From NCBI RefSeq assembly GCF_016722785.1, contig NZ_JAEQNE010000008.1, positions 248,001-312,000 on the forward strand: a DNA stretch of 64,000 nt. Direction: 5' to 3'. The notes below the pieces were generated by a model that was given only the letters and a program-made list of their open reading frames with translations, was not told the origin of the DNA and ran no database searches. The position numbers and the translations under genes are program-made. Numbering within the stretch: position 1 is the stretch's first letter; every line of letters starts with the position of its first letter. Shown piece by piece: positions 26,454 through 35,022 of the stretch. Source of the DNA: Ramlibacter monticola. Its GTDB lineage: Bacteria; Pseudomonadota; Gammaproteobacteria; Burkholderiales; Burkholderiaceae_C.

Positions 26454-28177
26454 GCCGCATCCTTCGCACCCTCGCGGCGCTGGCCGTCCTCGCCGCGCCC
26501 CTGGCGGCCCTGGCCGCCGGCGACGGCCCCGGCCAGGCGGCCAAGCAGGCCACCAACTGGACGGCCATCACCATGTTCGCCATCTTCGTGATGGGAACGC
26601 TGTGGATCACCAAGTGGGCTGCCGCGCGCACCCGCTCGGCGGCCGACTTCTACACCGCTGGCGGCGGCATCACCGGCTTCCAGAACGGGCTGGCCATCGC
26701 GGGCGACTACATGTCCGCCGCGTCCTTCCTGGGCATTTCCGCGGCCGTGATGGCCACCGGCTACGACGGCCTGATCTACTCGATCGGCTTCCTCGTGGGC
26801 TGGCCCGTCATCACCTTCCTGATGGCGGAGCGCCTGCGCAACCTCGGCAAGTTCACCTTCGCCGACGTCGCCGGCTACCGCTTCAAGCAGACGCCGATCC
26901 GCGCCTTCGCCGCCTCCGGCACGCTGGTGGTGGTGGCCTTCTACCTGATCGCGCAGATGGTGGGCGCGGGCCAGCTGATCAAGCTGCTGTTCGGCCTGGA
27001 CTACTGGATCGCCGTGGTGCTGGTGGGCGCGCTGATGATGATCTACGTGCTGTTCGGCGGCATGACGGCCACCACCTGGGTGCAGATCATCAAGGCGATC
27101 CTGCTGCTGTGCGGCGTGAGCTTCATGGCCTTCATGGTGCTGGCGCAGTACGGCTTCAGCCCCGAGGCGCTGTTCGCCAAGGGCGTGGAGGTGAAGAAGC
27201 TGATCGCGCAGAACGCGGGCAAGTCGCCGGACGAGGCGTCCAAGATCGGCCTGTCGATCATGCAGCCTGGCGGCTTCGTGAAGGACCCGATCTCCGCCAT
27301 CAGCTTCGGCATGGCGCTGATGTTCGGCACCGCGGGCCTGCCCCACATCCTGATGCGCTTCTTCACCGTGCCGGACGCGAAGGAAGCGCGCAAGTCGGTG
27401 TTCTGGGCCACCACCTGGATCGGCTACTTCTACATCCTGATCTTCATCATCGGCTTCGGCGCCATCGCGCTGGTGCTCACCAACCCCGAGTTCGCCGACG
27501 TCGCCAAGGGCATCATCAAGGGCGGTGCGGGCACCTCGAACATGGCCGCGGTGCTGGTGGCCAAGAGCGTGGGCGGCGACGTGTTCTTCGGCTTCATCTC
27601 CGCGGTGGCCTTCGCGACCATCCTGGCGGTGGTAGCCGGACTGACGCTCTCCGGCGCCTCGGCCGTCTCGCACGACCTGTACGCCACGGTGTTCATGAAG
27701 GGCAAGGCCGACAGCGTCAAGGAACTGAAGGTCTCCCGCATCACCACCCTGGCGCTGGGCTTCATCGCCGTCCTGCTGGGCATCGCCTTCGAGAAGCAGA
27801 ACATCGCCTTCATGGTGTCGCTGGCCTTCGCCATCGCCGCATCGGCCAACTTCCCAGTGCTGTTCATGTCGGTGCTGTGGAAGGACTGCACGACCAAGGG
27901 CGCGGTGATCGGGGGCTTCCTGGGCCTGGTCTCCTCCGTGGGCCTCACGGTGGTGTCGCCCTCGGTGTGGGAAGTCACGCTGGGCAACCCGAAGGGCAGC
28001 GCCTGGTTCCCCTACACCTCGCCGGCCCTGTTCTCGATGGCCATCGGCTTCGCGGGCATCTGGCTGTTCTCCATCCTGGACCGCAGCGCGCAGGCCGCCA
28101 AGGAGCGTGCCGCGTTCGACGCGCAGCAGGTGCGCTCGGAGACCGGCCTCGGCGCCTCCGGGGCTTCGGGGCACTGA
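26450..28177 (+). CDS. actP: Cation/acetate symporter ActP
   Basis: 575 aa sodium:solute symporter (SSS family), normal length for ActP. Signal-like first helix, then about 13 transmembrane helices; family features include RSAADFYTAGGGITGFQNGLA near residue 62, GDYMSAASFLGISA, and TAGLPHILMRFFTVPDAKEARKS. Takes up acetate and similar short carboxylates with a cation. GTG start overlaps the DUF485 stop. Terminated by the hairpin at 28217-28241. Confidence 0.95.
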   Translation: MSRILRTLAALAVLAAPLAALAAGDGPGQAAKQATNWTAITMFAIFVMGTLWITKWAAARTRSAADFYTAGGGITGFQNGLAIAGDYMSAASFLGISAAVMATGYDGLIYSIGFLVGWPVITFLMAERLRNLGKFTFADVAGYRFKQTPIRAFAASGTLVVVAFYLIAQMVGAGQLIKLLFGLDYWIAVVLVGALMMIYVLFGGMTATTWVQIIKAILLLCGVSFMAFMVLAQYGFSPEALFAKGVEVKKLIAQNAGKSPDEASKIGLSIMQPGGFVKDPISAISFGMALMFGTAGLPHILMRFFTVPDAKEARKSVFWATTWIGYFYILIFIIGFGAIALVLTNPEFADVAKGIIKGGAGTSNMAAVLVAKSVGGDVFFGFISAVAFATILAVVAGLTLSGASAVSHDLYATVFMKGKADSVKELKVSRITTLALGFIAVLLGIAFEKQNIAFMVSLAFAIAASANFPVLFMSVLWKDCTTKGAVIGGFLGLVSSVGLTVVSPSVWEVTLGNPKGSAWFPYTSPALFSMAIGFAGIWLFSILDRSAQAAKERAAFDAQQVRSETGLGASGASGH

Positions 28178-28191
28178 AGACGGTTCGCCTT

Positions 28192-28285
28192 CATCCCCGC
28201 GCAGGCGGGGATCCGGAAAAGCGCCGCGCTGCGGCGCTTTTCGCTTTTGGGGCCGCCCTGGATTCCCGCCTTCGCGGCAATGACG
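28192..28285. repeat. Short palindromic intergenic repeats
   Basis: Two related units flank a terminator: CATCCCCGCGCAGGCGGGGATCC (28192-28214) and CTGGATTCCCGCCTTCGCGGCAATGACG (28258-28285). The second is the common Burkholderiales/Proteobacteria intergenic element that reads CGTCATTCCCGCGAAGGCGGGAATCCAG on the other strand, here slightly degenerate. These are REP-like and carry no gene. Confidence 0.7.
28217..28241 (+). terminator. Bidirectional-type terminator after actP
   Basis: AAAAGCGCCGC-GCT-GCGGCGCTTTT, stem of 11 bp with T-run on the + strand and A-run before it, 39 bp after actP stops. No gene on the minus strand ends here, so it serves actP. Confidence 0.85.
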
Positions 28286-28332
28286 AAGAGGTGCGCGGGA
28301 ACGACGGGAAGCGGCGGTCTAAGATGGTTGCC

Positions 28333-29712
28333 ATGCAAGAGTGGTCCCCCTCCTCCTGGCGCGGCCGCCCGGCCCTGCAGCTGCCGGCCTATCCCGAGGC
28401 GCACGCGCTCGCGCACGCGGAGCGGCGCCTCGCCGCCCTTCCGCCGCTGATCTTCCCCGGCGAGATCGCGCAGCTGCGCGAGCGGCTCGCCGCCGTGGCG
28501 CGCGGCGAGGCCTTCCTGCTGCAGGGCGGCGACTGCGCCGAGAGCTTCGACGAGTTCGGGCAGGCGCCGGTGGAGTCCACCTTCCGCGTCATCCTGCAGA
28601 TGGCGGTGATCCTGACCTATGCCGCCGCCTGCCCGGTGGTGAAGGTGGGCCGCATCGCGGGCCAGTTCGCCAAGCCGCGGTCGTCCGAGCAGGAGACGGT
28701 GGACGGCGTCACCCTGCCCTCCTACCGCGGCGACATCATCAACGCCAGCGCGTTCACCGCCGAGGCCCGCTGCCCCGACCCGGCACGCCTGCTCACGGCC
28801 TATTCGCATTCCGCCGCCACCCTCAACCTGCTGCGGGCGCTCGCCCAGGGCGGCTTCGCCGACCTGCACGAGGTGCACCGCTGGACGGCCGACTTCGTGC
28901 GCTCCAGCCCCCAGGGCGAACGCTTCGAGGAGCTGGCCGACCGCATCACGCAGTCCCTCGCCTTCATGGAGGCCTGCGGCTTCGACGCGGCCCGGGCACC
29001 GCAGCTGCATGCCGTGGAGTTCTACACCTCGCACGAGGCGCTGCACCTGCATTACGAGGAGTCGCTCACCCGCCTTAGCGAGCGGGCGGGCGGCTGGTAC
29101 GGCGGCTCGGCCCACATGCTCTGGCTCGGCGAGCGCACGCGCCAGGTCGAGGGCGCGCACGTGGAATACCTGCGGGGCATCCGCAACGTGGTGGGCGTCA
29201 AGCTGGGCCCCGCCGCCGATCCCGACGACGTGCTGCGCCTGCTGGACCGGCTCGACCCGCGGCAGGAGCCCGGGCGGCTGGTCCTGATCGCCCGCATGGG
29301 CAGCGACAAGGTGGCCGCGCGCCTGCCGCCCCTGCTGCGCGCGGTGCGCCGCGCGGGCCGCACGCCCGTGTGGTGCTGCGACCCCATGCACGGCAACACG
29401 GTCACTTCGAGCAGCGGCTACAAGACGCGCGACTTCGAACGCATCCTGCAGGAGGTGCGCGGCTTCTTCGCCGCCCACGTGCAGGAAGGGACCTGCCCCG
29501 GGGGCCTGCACTTCGAGATGACGGGCGAGGATGTCACGGAGTGCCGCGGCGGCGCCCAGGCCCTCACGGACGAAGGCCTCTCCAGCCGCTACCGCAGCGC
29601 CTGCGATCCGCGCCTCAACGGCTCGCAGAGCCTGGAGCTCGCGTTCCTGATCGCGGACGTCCTGAAAGACGCGCGGCGCAGCCACGGATCGGCGGGATCC
29701 GCAAGCAGCTAG
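28333..29712 (+). CDS. Class II 3-deoxy-7-phosphoheptulonate (DAHP) synthase
   Basis: 459 aa. First enzyme of the shikimate pathway, condensing PEP and erythrose-4-phosphate; plant/Mycobacterium-type class II enzyme. Signatures: LLQGGDCAESFDEF near residue 61, GRIAGQFAKPRSS, SHEALHLHYEE, WLGERTRQ, CCDPMHGNTV and HFEMTGEDVTECRGG, which supply the metal ligands Cys, His, Glu and Asp. ATG 28333 taken (second of two close ATGs, 28324 also possible). Monocistronic on the + strand after the actP terminator. It can feed aromatic amino acids or a phenazine-type pathway, but nothing nearby suggests secondary metabolism. Confidence 0.95.
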   Translation: MQEWSPSSWRGRPALQLPAYPEAHALAHAERRLAALPPLIFPGEIAQLRERLAAVARGEAFLLQGGDCAESFDEFGQAPVESTFRVILQMAVILTYAAACPVVKVGRIAGQFAKPRSSEQETVDGVTLPSYRGDIINASAFTAEARCPDPARLLTAYSHSAATLNLLRALAQGGFADLHEVHRWTADFVRSSPQGERFEELADRITQSLAFMEACGFDAARAPQLHAVEFYTSHEALHLHYEESLTRLSERAGGWYGGSAHMLWLGERTRQVEGAHVEYLRGIRNVVGVKLGPAADPDDVLRLLDRLDPRQEPGRLVLIARMGSDKVAARLPPLLRAVRRAGRTPVWCCDPMHGNTVTSSSGYKTRDFERILQEVRGFFAAHVQEGTCPGGLHFEMTGEDVTECRGGAQALTDEGLSSRYRSACDPRLNGSQSLELAFLIADVLKDARRSHGSAGSASS

Positions 29713-29856
29713 CCTGCACGGCCGTGGCGCGCGCGCCGCATCCCGCGTGGATGGCCCCTTCGTCCAATAGACTGTTTCCAGCCCCGTTCCGGACACTGCA
29801 ATGGGCTCCCCCGAGCCCTGGCAGCAAGGACACGCTCAAATACTAGGGAAATCCAA

Positions 29857-30414
29857 ATGAAACGAACCATCCTCACGGCGACCACCGCACTCGCATTCGT
29901 GGGCACTGCCCAGGCCCAGATGCAGATGCCGCCCCTCACCGGCCTGTACGGCGAGTTGGGCTACACCTTCCTGAAGGTCGATGCCCTCGGCACCAGCGGA
30001 CGCCCGGGCGCGATCCGGGGCGTCCTCGGCTACGAGTTCCATCCGATGCTCGCCGTGGAAGGCTTCCTCGGGGGTGGGGTCCAGAAAGACGACCGGGACA
30101 TCCTCGTGAACGGCGTCTCGAACAACGTCAGCTTCGATGCCAAGGCCCTGTATGGGATCTGGGTGCGGCCGAAGTACGCCATGAACCAGTTCGAGCTGTT
30201 CGCGCGCCTCGGCTGGGCGCACACCAAGGTGAATGTCGAGGCGCGCCCCAGCGGGCTCAACGCCACCCAGAGCGATGACGACTTTTCGTGGGGAATCGGG
30301 GCCAACTACCGCTTCAACCGGAACTTCTACGCCGGCATCGACTGGATCCGCTACTCCAACCAGAGCGACCACAAGGTCGATGGCCTGACCCTGTCCGTCG
30401 GCTACCACTGGTAG
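29857..30414 (+). CDS. Outer-membrane beta-barrel protein
   Basis: 185 aa with a Sec signal peptide (MKRTILTATTALAFVGTAQA, cleaved about residue 20). The mature part alternates hydrophobic and polar residues in eight likely strands (YGELGYTFLKVD, GVLGYEFHPMLAVEGFL, FELFARLGWAHTKVN, WGIGANYRFNRNFYAGIDWI) and ends in aromatic W after LSVGYH, as usual for OmpW/OmpA-like small barrels assembled by Bam. Function as a small porin or structural OMP is inferred. ATG behind TAGGGAAATCC. Confidence 0.88.
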   Translation: MKRTILTATTALAFVGTAQAQMQMPPLTGLYGELGYTFLKVDALGTSGRPGAIRGVLGYEFHPMLAVEGFLGGGVQKDDRDILVNGVSNNVSFDAKALYGIWVRPKYAMNQFELFARLGWAHTKVNVEARPSGLNATQSDDDFSWGIGANYRFNRNFYAGIDWIRYSNQSDHKVDGLTLSVGYHW

Positions 30415-30459
30415 CCTGGCTCAGCGGCGGCGCGGCACGCCGGGCCGCCGGCCGGACGC

Positions 30460-30720
30460 TCAGTGCGAGGCCGGCTGGCTCTGGCGGGCCTGCTGTTCCG
30501 GGGCGGGCGCGGCGCCCTCCCCCTTGCGGAACACGATCTCTCCACTCGGCACGTGCACCACGCGGATCTCGTTGCCTTGCGGCACGAAGCATTTCGCGGC
30601 CAGCGCGATCGCGACGGACCGGCTGCTCACCGCGTACTCGGCTGCTCCAGGCGCGGGCCAGAGCGCCCCGGAGATGGGGTGGCTGCTTTCCACCCGGAAA
30701 TCGCCATTGGCGAACTGCAT
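30460..30720 (-). CDS. Hypothetical protein
   Basis: 86 aa, family not recognised. No signal peptide or transmembrane helix; contains a short beta-like region (RVVHVPSGEIVFRKGEG) and a Gln/Ala-rich tail. Lies alone on the minus strand between the barrel protein and the MscS gene; a ribosome site GGGGGAGACAA precedes ATG 30720. Confidence 0.5.
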   Translation of the reverse strand: MQFANGDFRVESSHPISGALWPAPGAAEYAVSSRSVAIALAAKCFVPQGNEIRVVHVPSGEIVFRKGEGAAPAPEQQARQSQPASH

Positions 30721-30862
30721 TGTCTTGTCTCCCCCATGCCTCGTTCAGGTACTGCTGTGGCAGCCGAGGCTGCTGCCGACCGAGCACGGGAGGATAGCGG
30801 CGCGACCCCGTTCAGTCCTTAGTTCTTATCCTTAACGGCACTGAGGGATTCCGGGGCGATCC

Positions 30863-31735
30863 TCACATCGCGGCGGCTTCGAGGCCCGTGCGGCCCTTCA
30901 GTTCGCCGCGCCGTTCGAATTCCGGCAAGCCGCTGAGCATGGTGATGCTGGCCGGGGTCGGCGCCGGCCAGCCCGCTTCCTTGCAGGTCCGCACGATGGC
31001 TTCGTTGGTGTCGAAGTACACCTGCCAGTAGTGCTGGTTGTCGCAGTAGGGCCGCACCGCGATCACCGGGCCGAGCAGGTTCAGGTCCAGCAGGTTGACC
31101 TCGGGCGCGGGCGAGGTCTGCACGTTCGGGATCCGCGAGACCGCTTCGCGCAGGCGGGTCCGCGCCTCGGCGAGGTCCACCGCGCCGGAGAGTTGCGCCA
31201 CGCGGTCCACGCGGCGCACCGGCAGGGTCGAAAAGTTCTGGATCGTGTCGGCGAAGATCTTGCCGTTGCCGATCAGGGTCATCACGTTGTCGGGAGTGAT
31301 GAGGGTGGTACCGAACAGTCCCAGCTCGTGCACGGTCCCGGTCACGCCGCCCACGGTGACGAAGTCACCCACCTTGAACGGGCGCAGCACCAGCATGAAG
31401 GCACCGGCGGCGAAGTTGCCCAGCATGCCGCTCCAGGCCGCGCCGATCGCCACGCCCGCACCGGCCAGCATCGCCGCGAAGGAGGTGGTCTGCACCCCGA
31501 AGTAGCCGAGGATGCCGAGCACCAGGGCGATGTTCAGCGCGATGTTGATGATCGAGCCCAGGTATTTCGTCAGGGTCGGGTCGATGCTGTTGCGGTTCAT
31601 CGTTGCCCGCACGATGCCGATCACGCGCCCGATCAGCCAGCGCCCCACGACCCAGAAGGCGATCGCGGCCAGCACCTTGAGGCCGACGTCCAGCAAGGTC
31701 ACCCGAAGGAAGGTCTCGGCGGCGGAAAGGTCCAC
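30863..31735 (-). CDS. Small-conductance mechanosensitive channel (MscS family)
   Basis: 290 aa, the size of E. coli MscS. Three N-terminal transmembrane helices with TM3 containing GAGVAIGAAWSGMLGNFAAGAFMLVLRPFKVGD, the Gly/Ala-rich pore helix typical of the family, then the beta domain (VHELGLFGTTLITPDN, NGKIFADTIQNFS) and the cytoplasmic alpha/beta vestibule. GTG 31735 is chosen because AGGAG lies 7 bp before it and the protein starts just before TM1; the longer frame to 32014 has no support. Palindromic site 31792-31807 is ~60 bp upstream. It releases solutes on hypo-osmotic shock. Confidence 0.92.
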   Translation of the reverse strand: MDLSAAETFLRVTLLDVGLKVLAAIAFWVVGRWLIGRVIGIVRATMNRNSIDPTLTKYLGSIINIALNIALVLGILGYFGVQTTSFAAMLAGAGVAIGAAWSGMLGNFAAGAFMLVLRPFKVGDFVTVGGVTGTVHELGLFGTTLITPDNVMTLIGNGKIFADTIQNFSTLPVRRVDRVAQLSGAVDLAEARTRLREAVSRIPNVQTSPAPEVNLLDLNLLGPVIAVRPYCDNQHYWQVYFDTNEAIVRTCKEAGWPAPTPASITMLSGLPEFERRGELKGRTGLEAAAM

Positions 31736-31791
31736 GGCAGGCTCCTGGCGTGAGGGGAACTGGACTGTATTCAGCGCACCGGCGGCCGCTA

Positions 31792-31807
31792 TGGGACTTT
31801 GGTGCCA
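31792..31807. promoter_or_regulatory. Palindromic site A (TGGGACTTTGGTGCCA)
   Basis: 14 of 16 positions match TGGGACC-TT-GGTCCCA. Lies 57-72 bp upstream of the mscS start and 35 bp after the end of the DUF1254 gene, in a position expected for an activator site. Confidence 0.55.
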
Positions 31808-31841
31808 TCCGGGTAGGCGCGGCCTTCCACGGAAGGTCCTC

Positions 31842-33176
31842 CTAGAGAGCCTCGATGTCCGCCAGGCTCCAGCTCTTGTCGAAGAGGGAGGCGCCCGGGC
31901 CATACAGGCGGAACATCGCCACCCACGGCTTCTCGCCGGGCGTGGCGACCCAGTTGGACTTCCCGCCGGCGGGGGGACGCGGGGCGAACGTGACGTCCAC
32001 CGAACCATCGGCATTGCGGGCCACGCCTTCGTCGTACGAGTTGAGCTCGATGCGTTCGGCGCCGCGCACGAAGGCGCAGGTCTCGAGCTCGTACACCGTC
32101 ACCGCCCAGAACTGCTGCGCGGGGACGTCGGGCGGCACGCGCAGCCGGTACTTGCGGCCGCCCTGCAGGGGCGCTCCGCCCGCATCCGCGCAGGAGGAGA
32201 GGTAGAAGGTGGCCGCGCCCGGCCTGCGCGCGGGTGCGCAGCCGAAGTAGAAGAGCTCGCCGCGCGCGTCGATGTCGAGCAGCTGGCCGGTCATGAAGGT
32301 GAAGCCCGTCTCGGCGCCGACCGGCCGGGCGGGCAAGGTCCACTGCCGCGCGGACCAGTAGGCCGGCAGGGCGCGGAGGCCCGCGATGAAATCGGCGTGC
32401 GCCTCGATGGCGGCGCCGCGCAGGATCTCGCGCAGGCCTGCGTCCGGCTGGAACGGACGGCCCTTCTCGATGCCGATGGAGCGCAGCAAGGCCATCGCGA
32501 CGAGATCGTGCTGCGCGAGAGGTTCTTCCTGGACCATGCGCGCCAGGCTGTCGAAGAAGGTGTCGTCGAAGCGCGCGATGCCCTCGAAGGGCTTGCCGGC
32601 CATGTCGACGAAGCGCTGCAGCGGTGGGTCGGCCGCGTCGGCCAGCCGGTAGGCCCGGACCTTGCGCACCAGGGCCAGGGCCCGGGCCACATCGTCGGGG
32701 GCCGTCGTCCTGGGGATGACGCGCAGGAGGGAATACCCGTTGAAAGTCGGCAGGGGCACGACGAAGCAATCGGCGGGCACGGATTCGCTCCAACCGGGCG
32801 GCAGGACGACGTACCTGCCTCCGCGTCCGCCATCGGACCCGGCGGGCCCCACGTCGGCGGCCGGCACCTGCCATGCGTCGTTGAGGCTGCCGAACAGGCC
32901 GGCTCCCTCGGCGGGCGGGATCTCGAGCACCACCGGTCCGCCCGCGGTGTTCAGCGGGATATAGGCATACCAGGAGGACGCATTGGGCGTGGTGACCTGG
33001 AATTTCCAATCGGCCTGCTTCGACAGGTAGACGATGTCGTCATAGCGGCCGCCCGCATCGCGCAGGAAAGCCTGCCGCATCGCATCGACGCTGACCAGGG
33101 GCATGCCCCAGATCGCCGATTCGACGGCGCGGCGTTCGACGCTGCGGCGATCCAGTTCGCGGTCATGCATGTCCAC
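31842..33176 (-). CDS. DUF1254/DUF1214 family protein
   Basis: 444 aa. N-terminal DUF1254 region (WGMPLVSVDAMRQAF near residue 24, SSWYAYIPLNTAGGPVVLEIPP) and C-terminal DUF1214 region (KYRLRVPPDVPAQQFWAVTVYELETCAFV and FAPRPPAGGKSNWV). The domain pair is common and widely spread, often periplasmic; its biochemistry is unknown. No signal peptide is evident from ATG 33176, and ribosome site GGAGGTGGAC precedes it. Palindromic site B is 133-148 bp upstream. Neighbours suggest an envelope-stress role; this is inference. Confidence 0.9.
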   Translation of the reverse strand: MDMHDRELDRRSVERRAVESAIWGMPLVSVDAMRQAFLRDAGGRYDDIVYLSKQADWKFQVTTPNASSWYAYIPLNTAGGPVVLEIPPAEGAGLFGSLNDAWQVPAADVGPAGSDGGRGGRYVVLPPGWSESVPADCFVVPLPTFNGYSLLRVIPRTTAPDDVARALALVRKVRAYRLADAADPPLQRFVDMAGKPFEGIARFDDTFFDSLARMVQEEPLAQHDLVAMALLRSIGIEKGRPFQPDAGLREILRGAAIEAHADFIAGLRALPAYWSARQWTLPARPVGAETGFTFMTGQLLDIDARGELFYFGCAPARRPGAATFYLSSCADAGGAPLQGGRKYRLRVPPDVPAQQFWAVTVYELETCAFVRGAERIELNSYDEGVARNADGSVDVTFAPRPPAGGKSNWVATPGEKPWVAMFRLYGPGASLFDKSWSLADIEAL

Positions 33177-33308
33177 CTCCGTGCGTCAGTCCTCGCGCTG
33201 CGCCCATGGCGCAGGCGGGCGGACCATGCCCTCCGCCTCGACCGGCGCTGGAGCGATGGCGATCGCGTTCATGGAGGACAGTCTTCGCCGCCACCGCCCG
33301 CATGGCGA

Positions 33309-33324
33309 TGGGACCTTGGGCCAA
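33309..33324. promoter_or_regulatory. Palindromic site B (TGGGACCTTGGGCCAA)
   Basis: 14 of 16 to TGGGACC-TT-GGTCCCA and identical to site D. It is between the Omp85-like gene end (33331) and the DUF1254 gene start (33176), so it can only act on the DUF1254 promoter. Confidence 0.55.
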
Positions 33325-33330
33325 TGACGC

Positions 33331-34485
33331 TCAGCGCCAGGCCGACCCGACCTGGATGTACCACGCGCGGTCCAGGTTGCTCCAGGCCCAGTCGATGCCC
33401 GCGTAGATCCCGAGCCTGCGGGCGATGAGGTAGCGGAAGCCGACGCCCTTGGTGAAGGCATCGGCGCCTTCGGAGAAGTTGCCGTTGCGCCCCCAGGCGC
33501 GGCCGCCGCCGAAGAAGCCCACCAGCGCCCAGCGGGCATCGACGTTCCAGCGCGCCTCGGCTTCGAGCACCGCCGTGTGCCGGTCCTGCAGGCGCACCGC
33601 CGGCACGCCGCGCAGGTCGACGAAGGGCAGCATGTAGAAGGGCACGCGGCCGTCCGCCGAGCGCGCGTCGGCGCGGCCGGCCAGCACCAGCGAGCGGCCG
33701 ACGGGCAGGTAGCCGAAGACATGCGCCCGATAGGTCTGGAAGTTGGTGTCGCTGCCCCACTTCGGGTCGTACCAGGTCAGGTCGATGGAGCCGGTCCAGC
33801 CCCGCGACGGCGTGAAGATGTTGTCGCGGGTGTCCGCCTCGAGGGACAGCCCGAGTCCCGAGGCGCGCTTGCTGCGGTCCAGGTCGCCCAGCCTCCCGGA
33901 GACCGGCTCGAGGTCGAAGCGGTTCGACAGATCCAGGTAGTTCCAGCGCCCGACGATCCAGTAGTCGCTGTCGCGGATGCGGAACATCGCGTGCTGCACC
34001 GAAGCCCACCCGTCGAGGTTGTAGCCCAGCGGCGTGGCGCTGGTCCCGAAGAAATCGAGATTGAGGCTCACGCGGCCGACGACGCCGCGCCAGCGGTAGC
34101 GGTCCTGGTCGAAGGTCACCAGCCCGCCCGCGGCGGCCGCCTTGGTTCCGTTCTCGGTCCCGGCGCCGCCGAGGAAATAGATGTCCGGCGGCGTGCGTGG
34201 CCCGCCGCGCGTGGGGGCCGCCTCGTCAGGCTGCTGCCCCGCCTGGCGGAAGAACACGGCCCCCAGTCCGCCGCCATTTCCCACGGCGGGTTCGGTGATG
34301 AAGAACGGCACCAGCAGGGCGCCCTTGCGTTCCAGCAGCCACTCGGACAGGTCCAGCCGGCCGTCTTCGGGGTCCTTGAGGGAATCGAGGATCCCGGCCG
34401 GAGCGGGGCCCGCCAGCGCGAGCAGCGCCAGCCAGAGCACGGCTTGCCGCCTGCAGCAGGCGGTCAGGCGGTGCTCGGGCAGCAT
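33331..34485 (-). CDS. BamA/TamA-like (Omp85, D15) outer-membrane barrel protein
   Basis: 384 aa. Signal peptide (LLALAGPAPA) then a short soluble region and a C-terminal 16-stranded-type barrel similar to the D15/surface antigen domain: DTRDNIFTPSRGWTGSIDLTW, FGYLPVGRSLVLAGRADA, VDLRGVPAVRLQDRHTAVLEAEARW and a closing strand ending in WR-like C-terminus. It lacks POTRA repeats, so it is too short to be BamA itself and may be a smaller transport/insertase relative. The frame runs on to 37077 but upstream is spurious; ATG 34485 begins the signal peptide. Site C is ~36 bp upstream. Confidence 0.85.
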   Translation of the reverse strand: MLPEHRLTACCRRQAVLWLALLALAGPAPAGILDSLKDPEDGRLDLSEWLLERKGALLVPFFITEPAVGNGGGLGAVFFRQAGQQPDEAAPTRGGPRTPPDIYFLGGAGTENGTKAAAAGGLVTFDQDRYRWRGVVGRVSLNLDFFGTSATPLGYNLDGWASVQHAMFRIRDSDYWIVGRWNYLDLSNRFDLEPVSGRLGDLDRSKRASGLGLSLEADTRDNIFTPSRGWTGSIDLTWYDPKWGSDTNFQTYRAHVFGYLPVGRSLVLAGRADARSADGRVPFYMLPFVDLRGVPAVRLQDRHTAVLEAEARWNVDARWALVGFFGGGRAWGRNGNFSEGADAFTKGVGFRYLIARRLGIYAGIDWAWSNLDRAWYIQVGSAWR

Positions 34486-34520
34486 CGCGCGATTCTTTCC
34501 GGCGCCCCGGCGCACCGACA

Positions 34521-34536
34521 TGGGACCAAAGCCCAC
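34521..34536. promoter_or_regulatory. Palindromic site C (TGGGACCAAAGCCCAC)
   Basis: 12 of 16 matches to the palindrome TGGGACC-AA-GGTCCCA. It lies in the 144 bp divergent region between the Omp85-like gene (minus, start 34485) and the small secreted protein gene (plus, start 34630) and could serve both. Confidence 0.45.
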
Positions 34537-34629
34537 TGTGCCGAGTCGACTGCAGCCCGCATCATGCCGCGTGGTGGCTGAGACGCCCTCCACCCCGGAA
34601 GGAGCCGCCACCCGTTCTGGAGGTATCCC

Positions 34630-34974
34630 ATGTTCAAGAGCAGTCTCTGCATTGCCGCCTTCATCGCCGCGCTGGTCGCTCCGCCTGCCGTGTTCGCGCA
34701 GTCGGATACCCCCGGCGAGGGCCGGGCCGCCCCGAGCAAGCCGGCGACGAAGGAAGAAAAGAAGGCCGCCAGGGCCAAGCGCCAGGCGCACGGCAAGGAA
34801 ATCGCCAAGAAGGACGAGGGCCGCCTGGAGGACCCGGTGCACAAGGGCCATTCCAGCAAGAAGCCCGCGACCGCCGAGGAAAAGGCCGCCGCGAAGGCAG
34901 CCCGCCAGGCCGAAGGCAAGGAAGTGAGCAAGCAGGGTTCCGGCCGCCTCGAAGACAAGCCGACTTCGCGCTAG
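34630..34974 (+). CDS. Secreted small basic protein with duplicated repeat
   Basis: 114 aa. Sec signal peptide with VAPPAVFAQS about residues 16-24. The mature protein is a tandem duplication: residues ~37-69 and ~77-108 each read KPAT-EEK-AA-A-RQA-GKE--K-GRLED (about 20 of 32 identical). The repeats are rich in Lys, Ala, Glu and Gln and probably helical, with no membrane segment. Family not recognised; such basic periplasmic repeats may bind phospholipid heads, DNA or RNA. Divergent from the Omp85-like gene; site C is in the intergenic region. Strong ribosome site GGAGGT before ATG. Confidence 0.75.
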   Translation: MFKSSLCIAAFIAALVAPPAVFAQSDTPGEGRAAPSKPATKEEKKAARAKRQAHGKEIAKKDEGRLEDPVHKGHSSKKPATAEEKAAAKAARQAEGKEVSKQGSGRLEDKPTSR

Positions 34975-35022
34975 CCGGAACGGAGTCCACGCCAGAGCGC
35001 CGCGCAACGCACAGTGGCCGGC

